Origin: Niveispirillum lacus
GTDB lineage: Bacteria > Pseudomonadota > Alphaproteobacteria > Azospirillales > Azospirillaceae
Assembly: GCF_002251795.1 (NCBI RefSeq)
Contig: NZ_NOXU01000023.1
Span: 1 to 64,000, forward strand
DNA length: 64,000 nucleotides
Direction: 5' to 3'
Shown here: positions 35,464 to 43,907 of the stretch, in pieces
How positions within the stretch are numbered: position 1 is the first letter of the stretch
Layout: each line of letters starts with the position of its first letter
The notes under the pieces: model-generated
Told to the model about the DNA's origin: nothing
The model's input: the letters and a program-made list of their open reading frames with translations, nothing else
Databases searched by the model: none
Made by a program: the position numbers and the translations under genes

Positions 35464-36080
35464 CCAGCCCCCTGTTCCTGTTTGTGCATGGCTGGGCCGG
35501 CACACCCCGCCTGTGGGACCCTGTCCGCGTCGAACTGTGCGCGCGGGGCGTGGCGGCGGGAGATATGGTCACAGAGGTACCGCCGGAAGTGACAAAACGC
35601 CCTGTGATCGGCATTGGCCATTCCCTGGGGGCCGCCTGGCTGCTGGCCCATGGCCCGGCCCTGGCGGGGTTTGCCGCCATCAACGGCTTCACCCGGTTCA
35701 GCGCCGCCCCCGACTTTCCTGTCGGCACGCCGACGCGTGTGCTGTCAACCATGCGCCGCCGGCTGCTGTCCGACCCGGTGGCTGTGCTGACGGATTTCCA
35801 TGCCCGCGCCGGGCTGCCCCTGCCTGCCGACCCGCCGGTTGCTGATCTTCTGGCACAGGGTCTTGACCTGTTGGGCTCCATTGATGTGCGGCAGGCATTC
35901 GGAGTTTTCGCCAGCCCGCATCTGGCCCTGTGCGGGGCCGATGATGTCATCGTCCCGCCGGCCCACAGCGCCGCCTGCTTTGCTGATCCGGTGATGGTGG
36001 CCGGGGCGGGTCATGGGCTGCCGGTCACCCATCCCCGTCTCTGCGCTGATCATATCCTGGCCCTGGTGGCGCGATGCTGA
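35460..36080 (+). CDS. Alpha/beta hydrolase, probable pimeloyl-ACP methyl ester esterase
   Basis: 206 residues. Small alpha/beta hydrolase: oxyanion HGWAG near residue 10, nucleophile elbow GHSLGA (Ser near 56), Asp in CGADDVIVPP and His in GAGHGLP. It sits between bioF and bioC with overlaps on both sides. BioC methylates malonyl-ACP and an esterase (BioH, BioG, BioJ, BioK types) removes the methyl at pimeloyl-ACP, so that role is very likely. It is shorter than BioH (about 256) and lacks an obvious BioG signature, so I leave the symbol empty. Confidence 0.82.
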   Translation: MTSPLFLFVHGWAGTPRLWDPVRVELCARGVAAGDMVTEVPPEVTKRPVIGIGHSLGAAWLLAHGPALAGFAAINGFTRFSAAPDFPVGTPTRVLSTMRRRLLSDPVAVLTDFHARAGLPLPADPPVADLLAQGLDLLGSIDVRQAFGVFASPHLALCGADDVIVPPAHSAACFADPVMVAGAGHGLPVTHPRLCADHILALVARC

Positions 36081-36829
36081 CGGCGGCGGATAAGGGGCGG
36101 GTGGCCGGGCGTTTTGCCGCCGCCGCCGGGGGGTACGATGCCTCGGCCCGGGTGCAGGCGCGCATTGCCGCCACCCTGGCGGACCGGCTGGGCACCCTGC
36201 CCCTGGCCGACGGGGCACGGGTGCTGGAAATCGGCTGTGGGACCGGGCTGCTGACGGCGGCGGCGCTGTCGCGGCTGCCGCGGATCGGGTCCTGGCTGGC
36301 CAGCGATATAGCGCCCACCATGGTCGCATCCTGCCGCCAGCGACTGTCCCCCGACCCTCGCCTCACCGTGGCGGTGATGGATGGCGAGGCACCCGCCGTG
36401 ACCGGCCCCTATGACCTGATCTGTTCCAGTCTCGCGCTGCAATGGTTTCCGGATGCGGCGGGTGCGCTGGCGCGCTGGCGCCGGATGCTGGCACCGGGCG
36501 GTATGTTGCTGGTGGCGACCCTGGGCGTGGATACGTTCGCGCAATGGCGCGCGGCCCTGGCGGCGGCGGGGGCGCCGGGGGCTGGCCCTGCCTATCCGGA
36601 TGGGGCCACCCTGTCACGCTGGCTGGGCCCCGGCGGACGCGTGGAGCGGCAGGATTTTGTCGAACATCATGCTGATGCCCGGCATTTCCTGCATGCCCTG
36701 CGTGGGATCGGGGCGGATTATGCGCCGACCCGGCTGCCATCTGCCACCCTGCGCCGCGCCATGCGCTTGCTGGATGCAGCGCGGCCGGTGGACATCACCT
36801 ATGATGTGCGCTGGTTACTGGCGCTGTAA
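36074..36829 (+). CDS. bioC: Malonyl-ACP O-methyltransferase
   Basis: 251 residues. Class I SAM methyltransferase: FAAAAGGYDASARVQ at the N terminus (BioC signature for the FDRHA..Y region), VLEIGCGTGLLT, SDIAPTMVA, and SSLALQWFPD typical of BioC. It starts biotin synthesis by methylating malonyl-ACP. The ATG lies inside the preceding gene's last codons (7-bp overlap). Its last 31 bp overlap the 3' end of the convergent oxygenase gene. Confidence 0.92.
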   Translation: MLTAADKGRVAGRFAAAAGGYDASARVQARIAATLADRLGTLPLADGARVLEIGCGTGLLTAAALSRLPRIGSWLASDIAPTMVASCRQRLSPDPRLTVAVMDGEAPAVTGPYDLICSSLALQWFPDAAGALARWRRMLAPGGMLLVATLGVDTFAQWRAALAAAGAPGAGPAYPDGATLSRWLGPGGRVERQDFVEHHADARHFLHALRGIGADYAPTRLPSATLRRAMRLLDAARPVDITYDVRWLLAL

Positions 36830-37905
36830 CCGCCATTCTGGGGATCGGCCAGGAAAGCCAGATTGGCCCTACGCAGTCGCTCCCCCTCCTCGTCATAGAG
36901 GAACGGCAGGAAGGCATAGCGCACACCCCTGGTCACGGGTTTCGCCTCATGCAGCATGGAGCAGGAGAAGGCGATGGCCCCGCCAGTGGGCGCGCGATAG
37001 GTGCGGGGGCCGAATTCCGGGAAACACAGATCCCCGCCTTCATACTCTTCTGCGTTCAGATTGATGGTGACAGCAAAGCGACGATGGGCGGTGCCACGTG
37101 TGGTATCGTCGCGGTGCGGGCGGAAAAACCCCTGTTCGGCCGCGTCATAGCAGGCAACGATAAAGCGTTCCATGCGTGTGGCCCGGAATTGCAGACACCG
37201 GGTCAACATGGGCAACAGCCGTTTTTCAATTCGGGCCCGCGCCTCCATTAACACCGCCGGATCGGTGATCAGCATGTCGCGGCGGCGCTTGAAACTATGG
37301 TCGATAATGCCGACCGTCTTGCCATCCTTTTCGCGCATATAGCCGGAATCCTGCCCCCCATTGGCCTTGTACAGGTCGATCAGCAGTCGGCAGAATGCCG
37401 GTTCGAACACATGGGGCAGGGTCAGCACCGGCGCCGGCATGTCGGGCGGCGCACACAGGCCCGCCGCCGGCAACAGCTTCACCCATCCCAGAATGGATGG
37501 CCCGTCGCCAAGCGGGCCGCGCATCAGCACCCGCAGCATCGGGTCCAGCACCACCCAGCCGCCCGTGCCATCAACCCCATAAAGCCGGGCGATCGCCTGT
37601 GCGCCAAATTCCTGAAAAAAGCGTAGGCGTGGCCAAGTGGTACGCGCCGCCGGGGCCGTTTCGGGCGGGATCACGCCAAAGCCGATACAATGCCGCTCCG
37701 GCACATCCACGACCCAGGTGGCCAACAGATTGATGGCCTGGGTGGCCGCCTGCTGATCCAGTCCAGGAAACAGCAGCACGACATGCCGCCCGCCCAGGCT
37801 GGACAGGTGGAATTCCGCAATTTCGCCACAACGGGTGATGAACCAGGGCGCAGGTTCACCATGACCAGGCTGTGGGTGGGATGGCAGGGGGATAGCCATT
37901 GTCAT
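36799..37905 (-). CDS. Peroxiredoxin-like / 2OG-Fe(II) oxygenase fusion protein
   Basis: 368 residues from ATG 37905. Residues about 10-150 resemble a thioredoxin/AhpC-TSA fold (GEPAPWF, VVLLFPGLDQQ, YGVDGTGGWVVLDPMLRVL) but have no Cys at the peroxidatic place. Residues about 180-355 are a prolyl-4-hydroxylase-like domain with iron ligands H-R-D and the distal His in SMLHEAKPV, plus R for 2-oxoglutarate in GVRYAF. The frame is open to 38133; 37905 overlaps the stop of a short upstream ORF (ATGA). It lies next to an ECF sigma pair and has the same promoter motif as the sigma gene. Redox sensing coupled to hydroxylation is possible but unproven. Confidence 0.82.
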   Translation of the reverse strand: MTMAIPLPSHPQPGHGEPAPWFITRCGEIAEFHLSSLGGRHVVLLFPGLDQQAATQAINLLATWVVDVPERHCIGFGVIPPETAPAARTTWPRLRFFQEFGAQAIARLYGVDGTGGWVVLDPMLRVLMRGPLGDGPSILGWVKLLPAAGLCAPPDMPAPVLTLPHVFEPAFCRLLIDLYKANGGQDSGYMREKDGKTVGIIDHSFKRRRDMLITDPAVLMEARARIEKRLLPMLTRCLQFRATRMERFIVACYDAAEQGFFRPHRDDTTRGTAHRRFAVTINLNAEEYEGGDLCFPEFGPRTYRAPTGGAIAFSCSMLHEAKPVTRGVRYAFLPFLYDEEGERLRRANLAFLADPQNGGYSASNQRTS

Positions 37906-38114
37906 CGCCGGAATCGGCTCTGATGTCCGCGCCAGCGCCATGGCCCGGAGACGGGCCGACGATTGGTCGCGCTGGCGACGGAAGTGCGGCGATCGGTGCC
38001 GATCACCAGGACAGGATATTGGGCCAGGGCCGGGCCAAGCCGGCGCTCCCAGACATGGGGCCGGGCGGGCGGACCGCCGGGTTTGAAAGGGCGTGAGGCA
38101 ATGTGCAGTGTCAT
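37902..38114 (-). CDS. Possible small leader ORF upstream of the 2OG-Fe(II) oxygenase
   Basis: 70 codons, ATG 38114, ending in a TGA that overlaps the oxygenase ATG. It fills the space between the candidate ECF promoter (about 38122-38149) and the oxygenase. No recognisable domain; basic and proline/arginine-rich, and with no clear ribosome site (the ATG is near the expected transcript start). May be a coupled leader peptide or chance. Confidence 0.3.
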   Translation of the reverse strand: MTLHIASRPFKPGGPPARPHVWERRLGPALAQYPVLVIGTDRRTSVASATNRRPVSGPWRWRGHQSRFRR

Positions 38115-38121
38115 AAAATGA

Positions 38122-38149
38122 AAAACGCATCACGGCGCGTTTTCATCCC
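38122..38149 (-). promoter_or_regulatory. Candidate ECF-sigma promoter of the 2OG-Fe(II) oxygenase
   Basis: On the minus strand GGGATG (38149-38144), a 16-bp spacer, then CGTTTT (38127-38122). The same arrangement, GGGATG-N16-CGTTTA, stands upstream of the ECF sigma gene at 39526-39553. GG-start -35 and CGT -10 elements are typical of ECF promoters. Confidence 0.6.
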
Positions 38150-38183
38150 GCCAGGACTGGATTTTTTTGCACCAGCAGGGTGT

Positions 38184-38966
38184 TTATCGGGAAGCCGTAT
38201 CCAGAGCCTTGTCAACGGCCAGTATCAGCGGTTCCATTTCCGTCGGCAGGTCGCTGGAAATGGCGGCCACGGCGAAATCTTCAGACCGCCACATGCTCAC
38301 CTCCAGACCATGGAACGCCTCCATGACCGGGCTATCGGGGGCCAGCCCCTCATCCGGGGCGAGTGACAGGGTCATGCGATGGCCAAGAGCATCTTCATAG
38401 AGAAGCTGGCCTGCCGGTCCCTCCTCCGTCCCCAGGACCCGCGCGCCGACCAAAGACAGGCCCATCCGGCGAAGGTCGGGAACGGTCACCTCTTCGCCCA
38501 GTTTGGTCGTCAGCCAACGGCGAATGTCGTCTGGTCTGGTGCCGGGTATTTCCACGGGCCGGGTAGGATCATTGGCAAAAACGGCATGGGCATCCATCGC
38601 TTCCTGCGCATAATCGGGCAGGCCGGCAAAGACGGGCCGTCGCAGCACTTCATTGGCGCCCCAGCCCACGGCCAGCAGCAGCACCGTTGCCGCAACCCGT
38701 GACAGGCGTTGGCGCCAGACACTGCGGCGCAGGGCCTGTTCCAGTCCCTGGATCAAGGGTGCCGGCAATGTTGGCCAGGCTGGCTCCGCTGCTGCGGCGG
38801 CCAGGGCCAGTTGCTGTTCGGCATAACAGGCCAGCCGTTCATGGGCGTCAGGATTGGCCAGCAGCCAAGCCCGGACCTGCGCTTCGCGCGCGGGTTCCAG
38901 TTCGCCATCCAGAAAGGCGTGCAGGTCGCTGTCCTCGATCCCGTCCGCCGCCATGTCATCTGCCAT
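38184..38966 (-). CDS. Anti-sigma factor (membrane-anchored)
   Basis: 260 residues. N-terminal cytoplasmic part with the zinc-less anti-sigma pattern DLHAFLDGELEPAREAQVRAWLLANPDA (residues about 14-40), one transmembrane helix at about 90-107 (VAATVLLLAVGWGANEVL), then a periplasmic domain. This is the layout of RsiW/ChrR-like anti-sigma factors released by signal. Its start overlaps the sigma gene's 3' end by 11 bp, so the two are cotranslated. Confidence 0.88.
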   Translation of the reverse strand: MADDMAADGIEDSDLHAFLDGELEPAREAQVRAWLLANPDAHERLACYAEQQLALAAAAAEPAWPTLPAPLIQGLEQALRRSVWRQRLSRVAATVLLLAVGWGANEVLRRPVFAGLPDYAQEAMDAHAVFANDPTRPVEIPGTRPDDIRRWLTTKLGEEVTVPDLRRMGLSLVGARVLGTEEGPAGQLLYEDALGHRMTLSLAPDEGLAPDSPVMEAFHGLEVSMWRSEDFAVAAISSDLPTEMEPLILAVDKALDTASR

Positions 38967-39498
38967 CTCTGCCCCCCTTCAGCAGGCGCAGCATCGGGCC
39001 AGACCGTTCTTCACCTTCCAGCGCACGGCGCAGGGCCTCCCGTCCCCTCGCGATCCGCGACATGAAGGTGCCGACGGGAATGCCCAGGCGCTTGGCCGCC
39101 TCGTCATATTTCAGGTCTTCAACCGCCACCATGAGGATGGCCTGGCGCTGCCCCTCTGGCAGGGCCTGAAGATGCGTCACCACCTGTGCCGCCTCCACCC
39201 GTGCCAGTTGGTCGGCCGGCTGTACCGTTTCCGCCATGCCCTCTGCCAGGATGCCGACAGTGCGCTGGCGCACCTGCTGGTGGCGGCGGCGGCTGATATG
39301 GGTGGTGTAGAGAATACGGAACAGCCAGGCCTTCAGATCGCTGCCCGGTCGCCATTGCGTTGCTGATGCCACCGCCTTGGCCAGGCAATCCTGCAACAGA
39401 TCCTCCGCCTCCTCCGCCGACCGGGTCAGCACGAAGGCATAACGGCGCAGCGCCGTCAGGTGCAGGGTCAGTTCCTGGTGAAAGGGATCATCATGCAT
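38956..39498 (-). CDS. ECF-subfamily RNA polymerase sigma factor
   Basis: 180 residues. Region 2 (LRRYAFVLTRSAEEAEDLLQDCLAKA ... LKAWLFRILYT) and region 4 (ALPEGQRQAILMVAVEDLKYDEAAKRLGIPVGTFMSRIARGREAL) with the helix-turn-helix. There is no extra C-terminal domain. Coupled to a membrane anti-sigma factor and preceded by a GGGATG-N16-CGTTTA promoter that matches the one before the nearby oxygenase, implying autoregulation. Confidence 0.93.
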   Translation of the reverse strand: MHDDPFHQELTLHLTALRRYAFVLTRSAEEAEDLLQDCLAKAVASATQWRPGSDLKAWLFRILYTTHISRRRHQQVRQRTVGILAEGMAETVQPADQLARVEAAQVVTHLQALPEGQRQAILMVAVEDLKYDEAAKRLGIPVGTFMSRIARGREALRRALEGEERSGPMLRLLKGGRDGR

Positions 39499-39525
39499 CG
39501 GGATCTCGTCCGCCTGTCATCAGCA

Positions 39526-39553
39526 TAAACGCGGCAGACGGATTTTTCATCCC
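39526..39553 (-). promoter_or_regulatory. Candidate autoregulated ECF promoter of the sigma gene
   Basis: Minus strand GGGATG (39553-39548), 16-bp spacer, CGTTTA (39531-39526), 28 bp before the sigma-factor ATG. Same motif and spacing as at 38122-38149. Confidence 0.6.
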
Positions 39554-39639
39554 GTTGAATGGTGCATCTGTGTCATTTGCCCTCAACCCTCCCATTGACG
39601 GGCGCCGATGGGAGGGTGCCGCCAAGGAGCAGCGGTGGA

Positions 39640-40773
39640 CTAACCCCGCGTCACCGCCCCGCGCAAGGACGCGGCAATGGCTTCGCGCAGGGGTTTGGGC
39701 TGGAAATTTTCGTCATACGGGCAACAGCGTTGTGGTTTCTTGTCGGTACGCGGGGTGAAACCCTGCAGCCACGAATATTTGTCGACCATGCCCCAGGCCA
39801 GAACGTCGCCTGTCTGTTTATAGGACAGCATCATGTCCAGATAGGCACGGGCATAATCGGCCACCCCCTGGTCGCGGGCAACGATGTCGCCGGGCAGCCC
39901 CTTGTCGTTGACATCGAATTCGGTGATCAGCAACCCATAGCCCATGCCCACCACCTCATCAATGAAGCGTTTCCAGGCCGCTTCTTCATAGCGCGGGCCA
40001 CCATCAATCACCATGATATGGGATTGCACCCCCAGCGCATCGACTGGTGTGCCGCGTTTGCGGAACCCTTCCAGCAGGCGCAGCACCCCGTCGCGGTGCT
40101 TGGCGTGGCCAGGTTCCCAACTCATGTAGTCATTATAGACAAGCTGGCCCTGCGGCAGCACTTCGCGCGCCTTGTGAAAGGTGATGTCCAACACCGTCTC
40201 CGCCGGCACATGGCGGGTGAAGGCGGTTTCGCGCATCAGGCCGGTATCGGCGTCCACTGCTTCATTCACCACATCCCAGGAGGTGATGCGGTTCTTGTAG
40301 GAACCGGCAACCATGGCGACATGGTCGGTCAGCATCTTTTCCACGCCCTTGACGGGATCGGCGCCGAAATCATGGCTGTTCAGCCAGGCGGGCAACCATT
40401 TGACATGGTGCCAGAGCAATGTGTGGCCCCGGAAGGCCAGTCCCTTTTCTTTGGCGAAATTCAACAGAATTTCTGCCCGGTCGAAACTGAACAGATCGGC
40501 GGACGGGCGCAACGCCCCCCATTTCATCTCATTTTCGGCCACCAACAGCCCGCATTCGGCCACCAGCAGGTCACGATAGGCGGGATCGGCGAAGGTCCCG
40601 GTCAGGGTGCCGGGACGGCCCGTGCCCACACAGGACCCGAAGCGTCGGCCCGACTGCCGGGCCAGGTCGTTCAGCGACGGACCGGTCGCCGCCGCTCCTG
40701 ACGGCAACGACATGGCGGCGCCAGCAGCCAGCGCGGTCGTCATGACCTGACGCCGGTTCAGCGATATCGTCAT
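39640..40773 (-). CDS. Endo-1,4-beta-xylanase, glycoside hydrolase family 10
   Basis: 377 residues. Twin-arginine-like signal (LNRRQVMTTALAAGAAMSLP), so exported, possibly by Tat. GH10 barrel: NEMKWGALRP, GHTLLWH, acid/base Glu in WDVVNEA and nucleophile Glu in LITEFDVND. Cleaves xylan backbones in the periplasm or outside. Two nearby ATGs: 40779 touches GGGAG directly, 40773 has it 6 nt upstream and is chosen. Its stop is 141 bp from the ECF gene and it reads from its own promoter. The TonB receptor at 53547 is of a sugar-uptake type, but they are not adjacent. Confidence 0.93.
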   Translation of the reverse strand: MTISLNRRQVMTTALAAGAAMSLPSGAAATGPSLNDLARQSGRRFGSCVGTGRPGTLTGTFADPAYRDLLVAECGLLVAENEMKWGALRPSADLFSFDRAEILLNFAKEKGLAFRGHTLLWHHVKWLPAWLNSHDFGADPVKGVEKMLTDHVAMVAGSYKNRITSWDVVNEAVDADTGLMRETAFTRHVPAETVLDITFHKAREVLPQGQLVYNDYMSWEPGHAKHRDGVLRLLEGFRKRGTPVDALGVQSHIMVIDGGPRYEEAAWKRFIDEVVGMGYGLLITEFDVNDKGLPGDIVARDQGVADYARAYLDMMLSYKQTGDVLAWGMVDKYSWLQGFTPRTDKKPQRCCPYDENFQPKPLREAIAASLRGAVTRG

Positions 40774-40898
40774 TTGCATCTCCCTGGGCACTGTTATTGT
40801 TAGCGGTATCATGACCGGATGATAACAGGGGGAGATGCGGCTGGAAACGGGGTAGTTGGGGTTTTTTGACTGCGTAGAGGATGCTGGCACAGGCAGGG

Positions 40899-40945
40899 TT
40901 TCCCTCACCCTTTCCACCTCGTCAGGCTTGGCAGGGTGAGGGAAA
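40899..40945. terminator. 13-bp inverted repeat after the M28 peptidase gene
   Basis: TTTCCCTCACCCT (40899-40911) and AGGGTGAGGGAAA (40933-40945) with a 21-nt loop, 10 bp past the peptidase stop on the minus strand. A strong hairpin, but no T-run follows, so terminator or mRNA-end protection. The remainder of the gap 40774-40954 shows nothing else clear. Confidence 0.5.
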
Positions 40946-40954
40946 GACCGTTCT

Positions 40955-42601
40955 TTATTTCCGTTCCGCTGCACTAAGGTCACGTGCAGCGCGGAATTCG
41001 CTGTCCGGGCTCCAGTTCGGCCACTCGCGGCCATCGGCCAGACGCCGTCCCAGCGTGTAGAGCAGGCTCATATCCAGCCGGGCCCCTTCCAGGTTCCAGT
41101 CCGGCGACCATTCATCATCGGGCTGGTGGTACTTGTCCTTGATATAGGCGTCGCGCCAGGCCTTGCCTGCTGCCACACCGCCATTGACCAGATCCATGCC
41201 GCCGCCGAAGGAGATGGCCGGCACGCCAACCTTGGCCAAGGGGAAATGGTCGGAACGGAAAAAGCCGCCGGCTTCCACCCGCGGGTCGGGCGTATAGGTA
41301 CGACCGACCTTCCCGCCCTCCTCGATCAGCATGTCGAGCAGCCCCAACTTGGCCGTACCGGAAATGGTGAAATCCTTGGCGGGGCCGGGTCCGATCGTGC
41401 CATCCATATTGATGACACCCACGGTCTTGGCCAGCGGATAGACCGGGTTGCTGGCATAATAGGTTGAACCCAGCAGGCCCTTCTCCTCTGCTGTCACCGC
41501 CAGGAACAGCACCGACCGTTGGGTCGGGCCTGCTGCCTTGAAGGCCCGACCCAGTTCCAGCAGGCTGGCAATGCCCGAGGCATTGTCCAGCGCCCCGTTG
41601 AAGATGCTGTCACCATTGGCGTCGGGTTCCCCGACACCAATATGGTCCCAGTGCCCGGAATAGACGATGGTTTCGTCCGGGTAGGTGGTGCCGGTGAGAC
41701 GGCCCATCACGTTTTTCGAGGTGATGATCTGAGTCTTGACCTGGTAGTCGGCCGACAATGTGGCTTTCAACGGGACCGGCTGGAAACTCTCCTTGCGCGC
41801 TTCGGCCCGTAATTTCTCGAAATCAAGACCCGAGGCCTTGAACAGGTCCACCGCCAGGTCGCGCTGGATCCAGCTTTCAAATGGCGTATGCGCCGTGGTT
41901 GGATCGGCGCGCACAATGTCAAACATCGTGTTGGGATTGGAACTGGCGACCGTGGCCCAGCCATAAGAGGCGGGCTCGGTTTCATGCACAATGATGACAC
42001 CGGCGGCACCCAGACGGGCCGCTTCCTCATACTTATAGGTCCAGCGGCCATAATAGGTCATGGCCTTGCCGCCAAACTTGCCTTCCGGGCCTTCAAAATC
42101 CGGATCATTGATCAGGACGACCAGGATCTTACCCCTGACGTCCTGGCCCTTAAAGTCGTCCCAACCGCGTTCCGGCGCCTTGATGCCGTACCCGACAAAC
42201 AGCAGCGGCGCCGCCTTTATGGACACATGGTCCTGGCCCGTCAGCGCCGCGCGTACGGCAATGTCTTTGGCCTGGGTCAGGGAATGGGTCTTGCCGCCAT
42301 AGGTCAGGGACAGGGTGGGCTTGCCCACAATGTCGGACATGCGCAGCGGCACATCCTGGGTCCAGCCGCGCTTTCCATCCGGGCCGATGCTGCCGCCCGG
42401 TTCCAACCCGGCCGCCTGCATCCGGTCGATCAGGAACTCGACGGTCTTTGTCTCCCCCACGGTGGCCGGCGCGCGGCCCTGGAAATCATCGGCCGACATG
42501 ACGCGGATATCTTCCGATACACGTTTCATATCGAACGAGGGTTCGGCCGCGAAGGCCAAGGTGGAGGTCAGGGCCGCTGTGGCCAGCAATAGGTACTTCA
42601 T
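40955..42601 (-). CDS. M28-family zinc aminopeptidase with PA domain
   Basis: 548 residues. Signal peptide KYLLLATAALTSTLAFA, then a protease-associated domain (about 130-260). The peptidase domain has zinc ligands H and D in YSGHWDHIG, D in LDNASGIASLLEL, catalytic Glu in TAEEKGLLGS, later D in VINMDGTIGP and H in RSDHFPLAK. Exported; removes N-terminal residues or acts as a glutamate-carboxypeptidase-like enzyme. ATG 42601 follows GGGAGCTTCAATCGGAC. TCGTATACGA lies about 24-33 bp upstream. Confidence 0.9.
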   Translation of the reverse strand: MKYLLLATAALTSTLAFAAEPSFDMKRVSEDIRVMSADDFQGRAPATVGETKTVEFLIDRMQAAGLEPGGSIGPDGKRGWTQDVPLRMSDIVGKPTLSLTYGGKTHSLTQAKDIAVRAALTGQDHVSIKAAPLLFVGYGIKAPERGWDDFKGQDVRGKILVVLINDPDFEGPEGKFGGKAMTYYGRWTYKYEEAARLGAAGVIIVHETEPASYGWATVASSNPNTMFDIVRADPTTAHTPFESWIQRDLAVDLFKASGLDFEKLRAEARKESFQPVPLKATLSADYQVKTQIITSKNVMGRLTGTTYPDETIVYSGHWDHIGVGEPDANGDSIFNGALDNASGIASLLELGRAFKAAGPTQRSVLFLAVTAEEKGLLGSTYYASNPVYPLAKTVGVINMDGTIGPGPAKDFTISGTAKLGLLDMLIEEGGKVGRTYTPDPRVEAGGFFRSDHFPLAKVGVPAISFGGGMDLVNGGVAAGKAWRDAYIKDKYHQPDDEWSPDWNLEGARLDMSLLYTLGRRLADGREWPNWSPDSEFRAARDLSAAERK

Positions 42602-42624
42602 GTCCGATTGAAGCTCCCTGGATT

Positions 42625-42634
42625 TCGTATACGA
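42625..42634. promoter_or_regulatory. TCGTATACGA palindrome before the M28 peptidase
   Basis: Perfect 10-bp palindrome centred on TATA, 24-33 bp upstream of the start codon. It shares the GTATAC core with the sites of the catabolic island (2754, 7920), but here may simply be a -10 element. Another imperfect dyad, CTTACC-AACT-GGTTAAG, lies at 42656-42672. Confidence 0.35.
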
Positions 42635-42753
42635 TCCATAACAGAGAGCCAAAACCTTACCAACTGGTTAAGTGCGTCTGGCGCCAGGGCGGCGATCGCG
42701 GCTTAGGCCATCCGCACAAGCACGGGCACGGCACCGACCACCGCAGGGTCGGG

Positions 42754-43359
42754 TCAGTGCCAGAGGGCACTGCCCAGGGTGTAGGCGCCCAGAAGGCCCA
42801 GGATCACCCCGGTGCCGATATTGATCCAATGCACGGTCCGGGCCGTGACATGGCGGCGCAGCAGGGTAACGCCGGCGCAAAGGAACACCCACCAGAGCAG
42901 CGAACCGATGAAGATGCCGCCAACCAGGGTCCCATCCTCCACCGGCCCGCGCGTATTGCCGAACCCGACGACCAATGTGCTCATGCCCAGGATGGTGACA
43001 GGGTTGGTGGCGGTCAGGAACAGGCCGGAAAAGACCGCCGCAGGCAGATTGCCGGCCACCGGTTCGGCAGCCAGCGGTTTGGGTTCCTGTGTCAGGCTGT
43101 GGACCGCCACGATCAGCAGGAACAATCCCCCCACCACTTGCAGCAGCGGCATGTTGTTGGTGATGACATTCAGCACGGCGGTGATACCGAAGGCGGCAAT
43201 ACCGCTGAAAAACGCATCGGCCAGGGCCGCGCCCAGGCCGGTGGCCAAGCCGGTGGGCAGGCCGCGTTCCAGCGACCGGCGGATACAAAGCAGGCCGATC
43301 GGTCCCACCGGTGCCGCGATGATGACGCCCAGCACCACGCCGCGCCAGAAAATCCCCAT
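42754..43359 (-). CDS. LysE-family amino-acid exporter
   Basis: 201 residues, about six transmembrane helices, with the LysE signature GVIIAAPVGPIGLLCIRRSLERG near the N terminus and TNPVTILGM in the middle. Exports amino acids or homoserine-lactone-like solutes. ATG 43359 is used; a TTG at 43371 is possible. Divergent from an Lrp/AsnC regulator, a common pairing for amino-acid-responsive export. Confidence 0.88.
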   Translation of the reverse strand: MGIFWRGVVLGVIIAAPVGPIGLLCIRRSLERGLPTGLATGLGAALADAFFSGIAAFGITAVLNVITNNMPLLQVVGGLFLLIVAVHSLTQEPKPLAAEPVAGNLPAAVFSGLFLTATNPVTILGMSTLVVGFGNTRGPVEDGTLVGGIFIGSLLWWVFLCAGVTLLRRHVTARTVHWINIGTGVILGLLGAYTLGSALWH

Positions 43360-43436
43360 ATCGTCGAGCAAATCCAGACCCTTCCGCCTTCAACCGGTTG
43401 GCGTGCGGCGCAACATCCGGTTAGGATGGTGGCATC

Positions 43437-43907
43437 ATGCCTGACCGAACCCCCTCCCCGCTCGACCTGCTTGACGATATCGGCCTGCATCTGCTGCGTG
43501 AATTGCAGCGGGATGCACGGCTATCCTTCGCCGATCTGGCCCGTCAGGTGGGGCTGACAGCCCCCGCCGTCGCCGAACGTGTGCGCCGGATGGAAGCCAC
43601 GGGCCTGATACAGGGCTACCGGGCAGAGGTCAACCGCGCCGCCCTGGGGCTGCGCATGACGGCCTTTGTCCGGGTGCGGACCCATCCCGGCCGCGATGCC
43701 GAACTGGAACGTTTCGCCGCCGAACAGCGTGAGGTTCTGGAATGCCATGAGGTGGCGGGGGAGGAAAGTTATCTGCTGAAGGTGGGCGCCACCGATGTGC
43801 ATCATCTCAACCGGTTGCTGGTGCTGCTATCGGCCTTTGGCGCCACCCATTCCACCATGGTGTTGACCACCAAACTGACGGGCCGCGTGCTGGAGCCGTT
43901 CGCATGA
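43437..43907 (+). CDS. Lrp/AsnC-family transcriptional regulator
   Basis: 156 residues. N-terminal helix-turn-helix (LLRELQRDARLSFADLARQVGLTAPAVAERVRRME) and C-terminal RAM domain (MTAFVRVRTHPGRD; HEVAGEESYLLKVGATDVHHLNRLL). It binds an amino acid and controls transporters. Divergent from lysE (77 bp apart) and overlapping the EamA transporter by 4 bp, so it likely controls both. Confidence 0.92.
   Translation: MPDRTPSPLDLLDDIGLHLLRELQRDARLSFADLARQVGLTAPAVAERVRRMEATGLIQGYRAEVNRAALGLRMTAFVRVRTHPGRDAELERFAAEQREVLECHEVAGEESYLLKVGATDVHHLNRLLVLLSAFGATHSTMVLTTKLTGRVLEPFA

Noticed and set aside
42668-43393. 241-codon frame overlapping lysE on the same strand
   Set aside because: Out of frame with LysE; Arg/Gly/Pro-rich with no hydrophobic segments, whereas the LysE frame has clear membrane helices.
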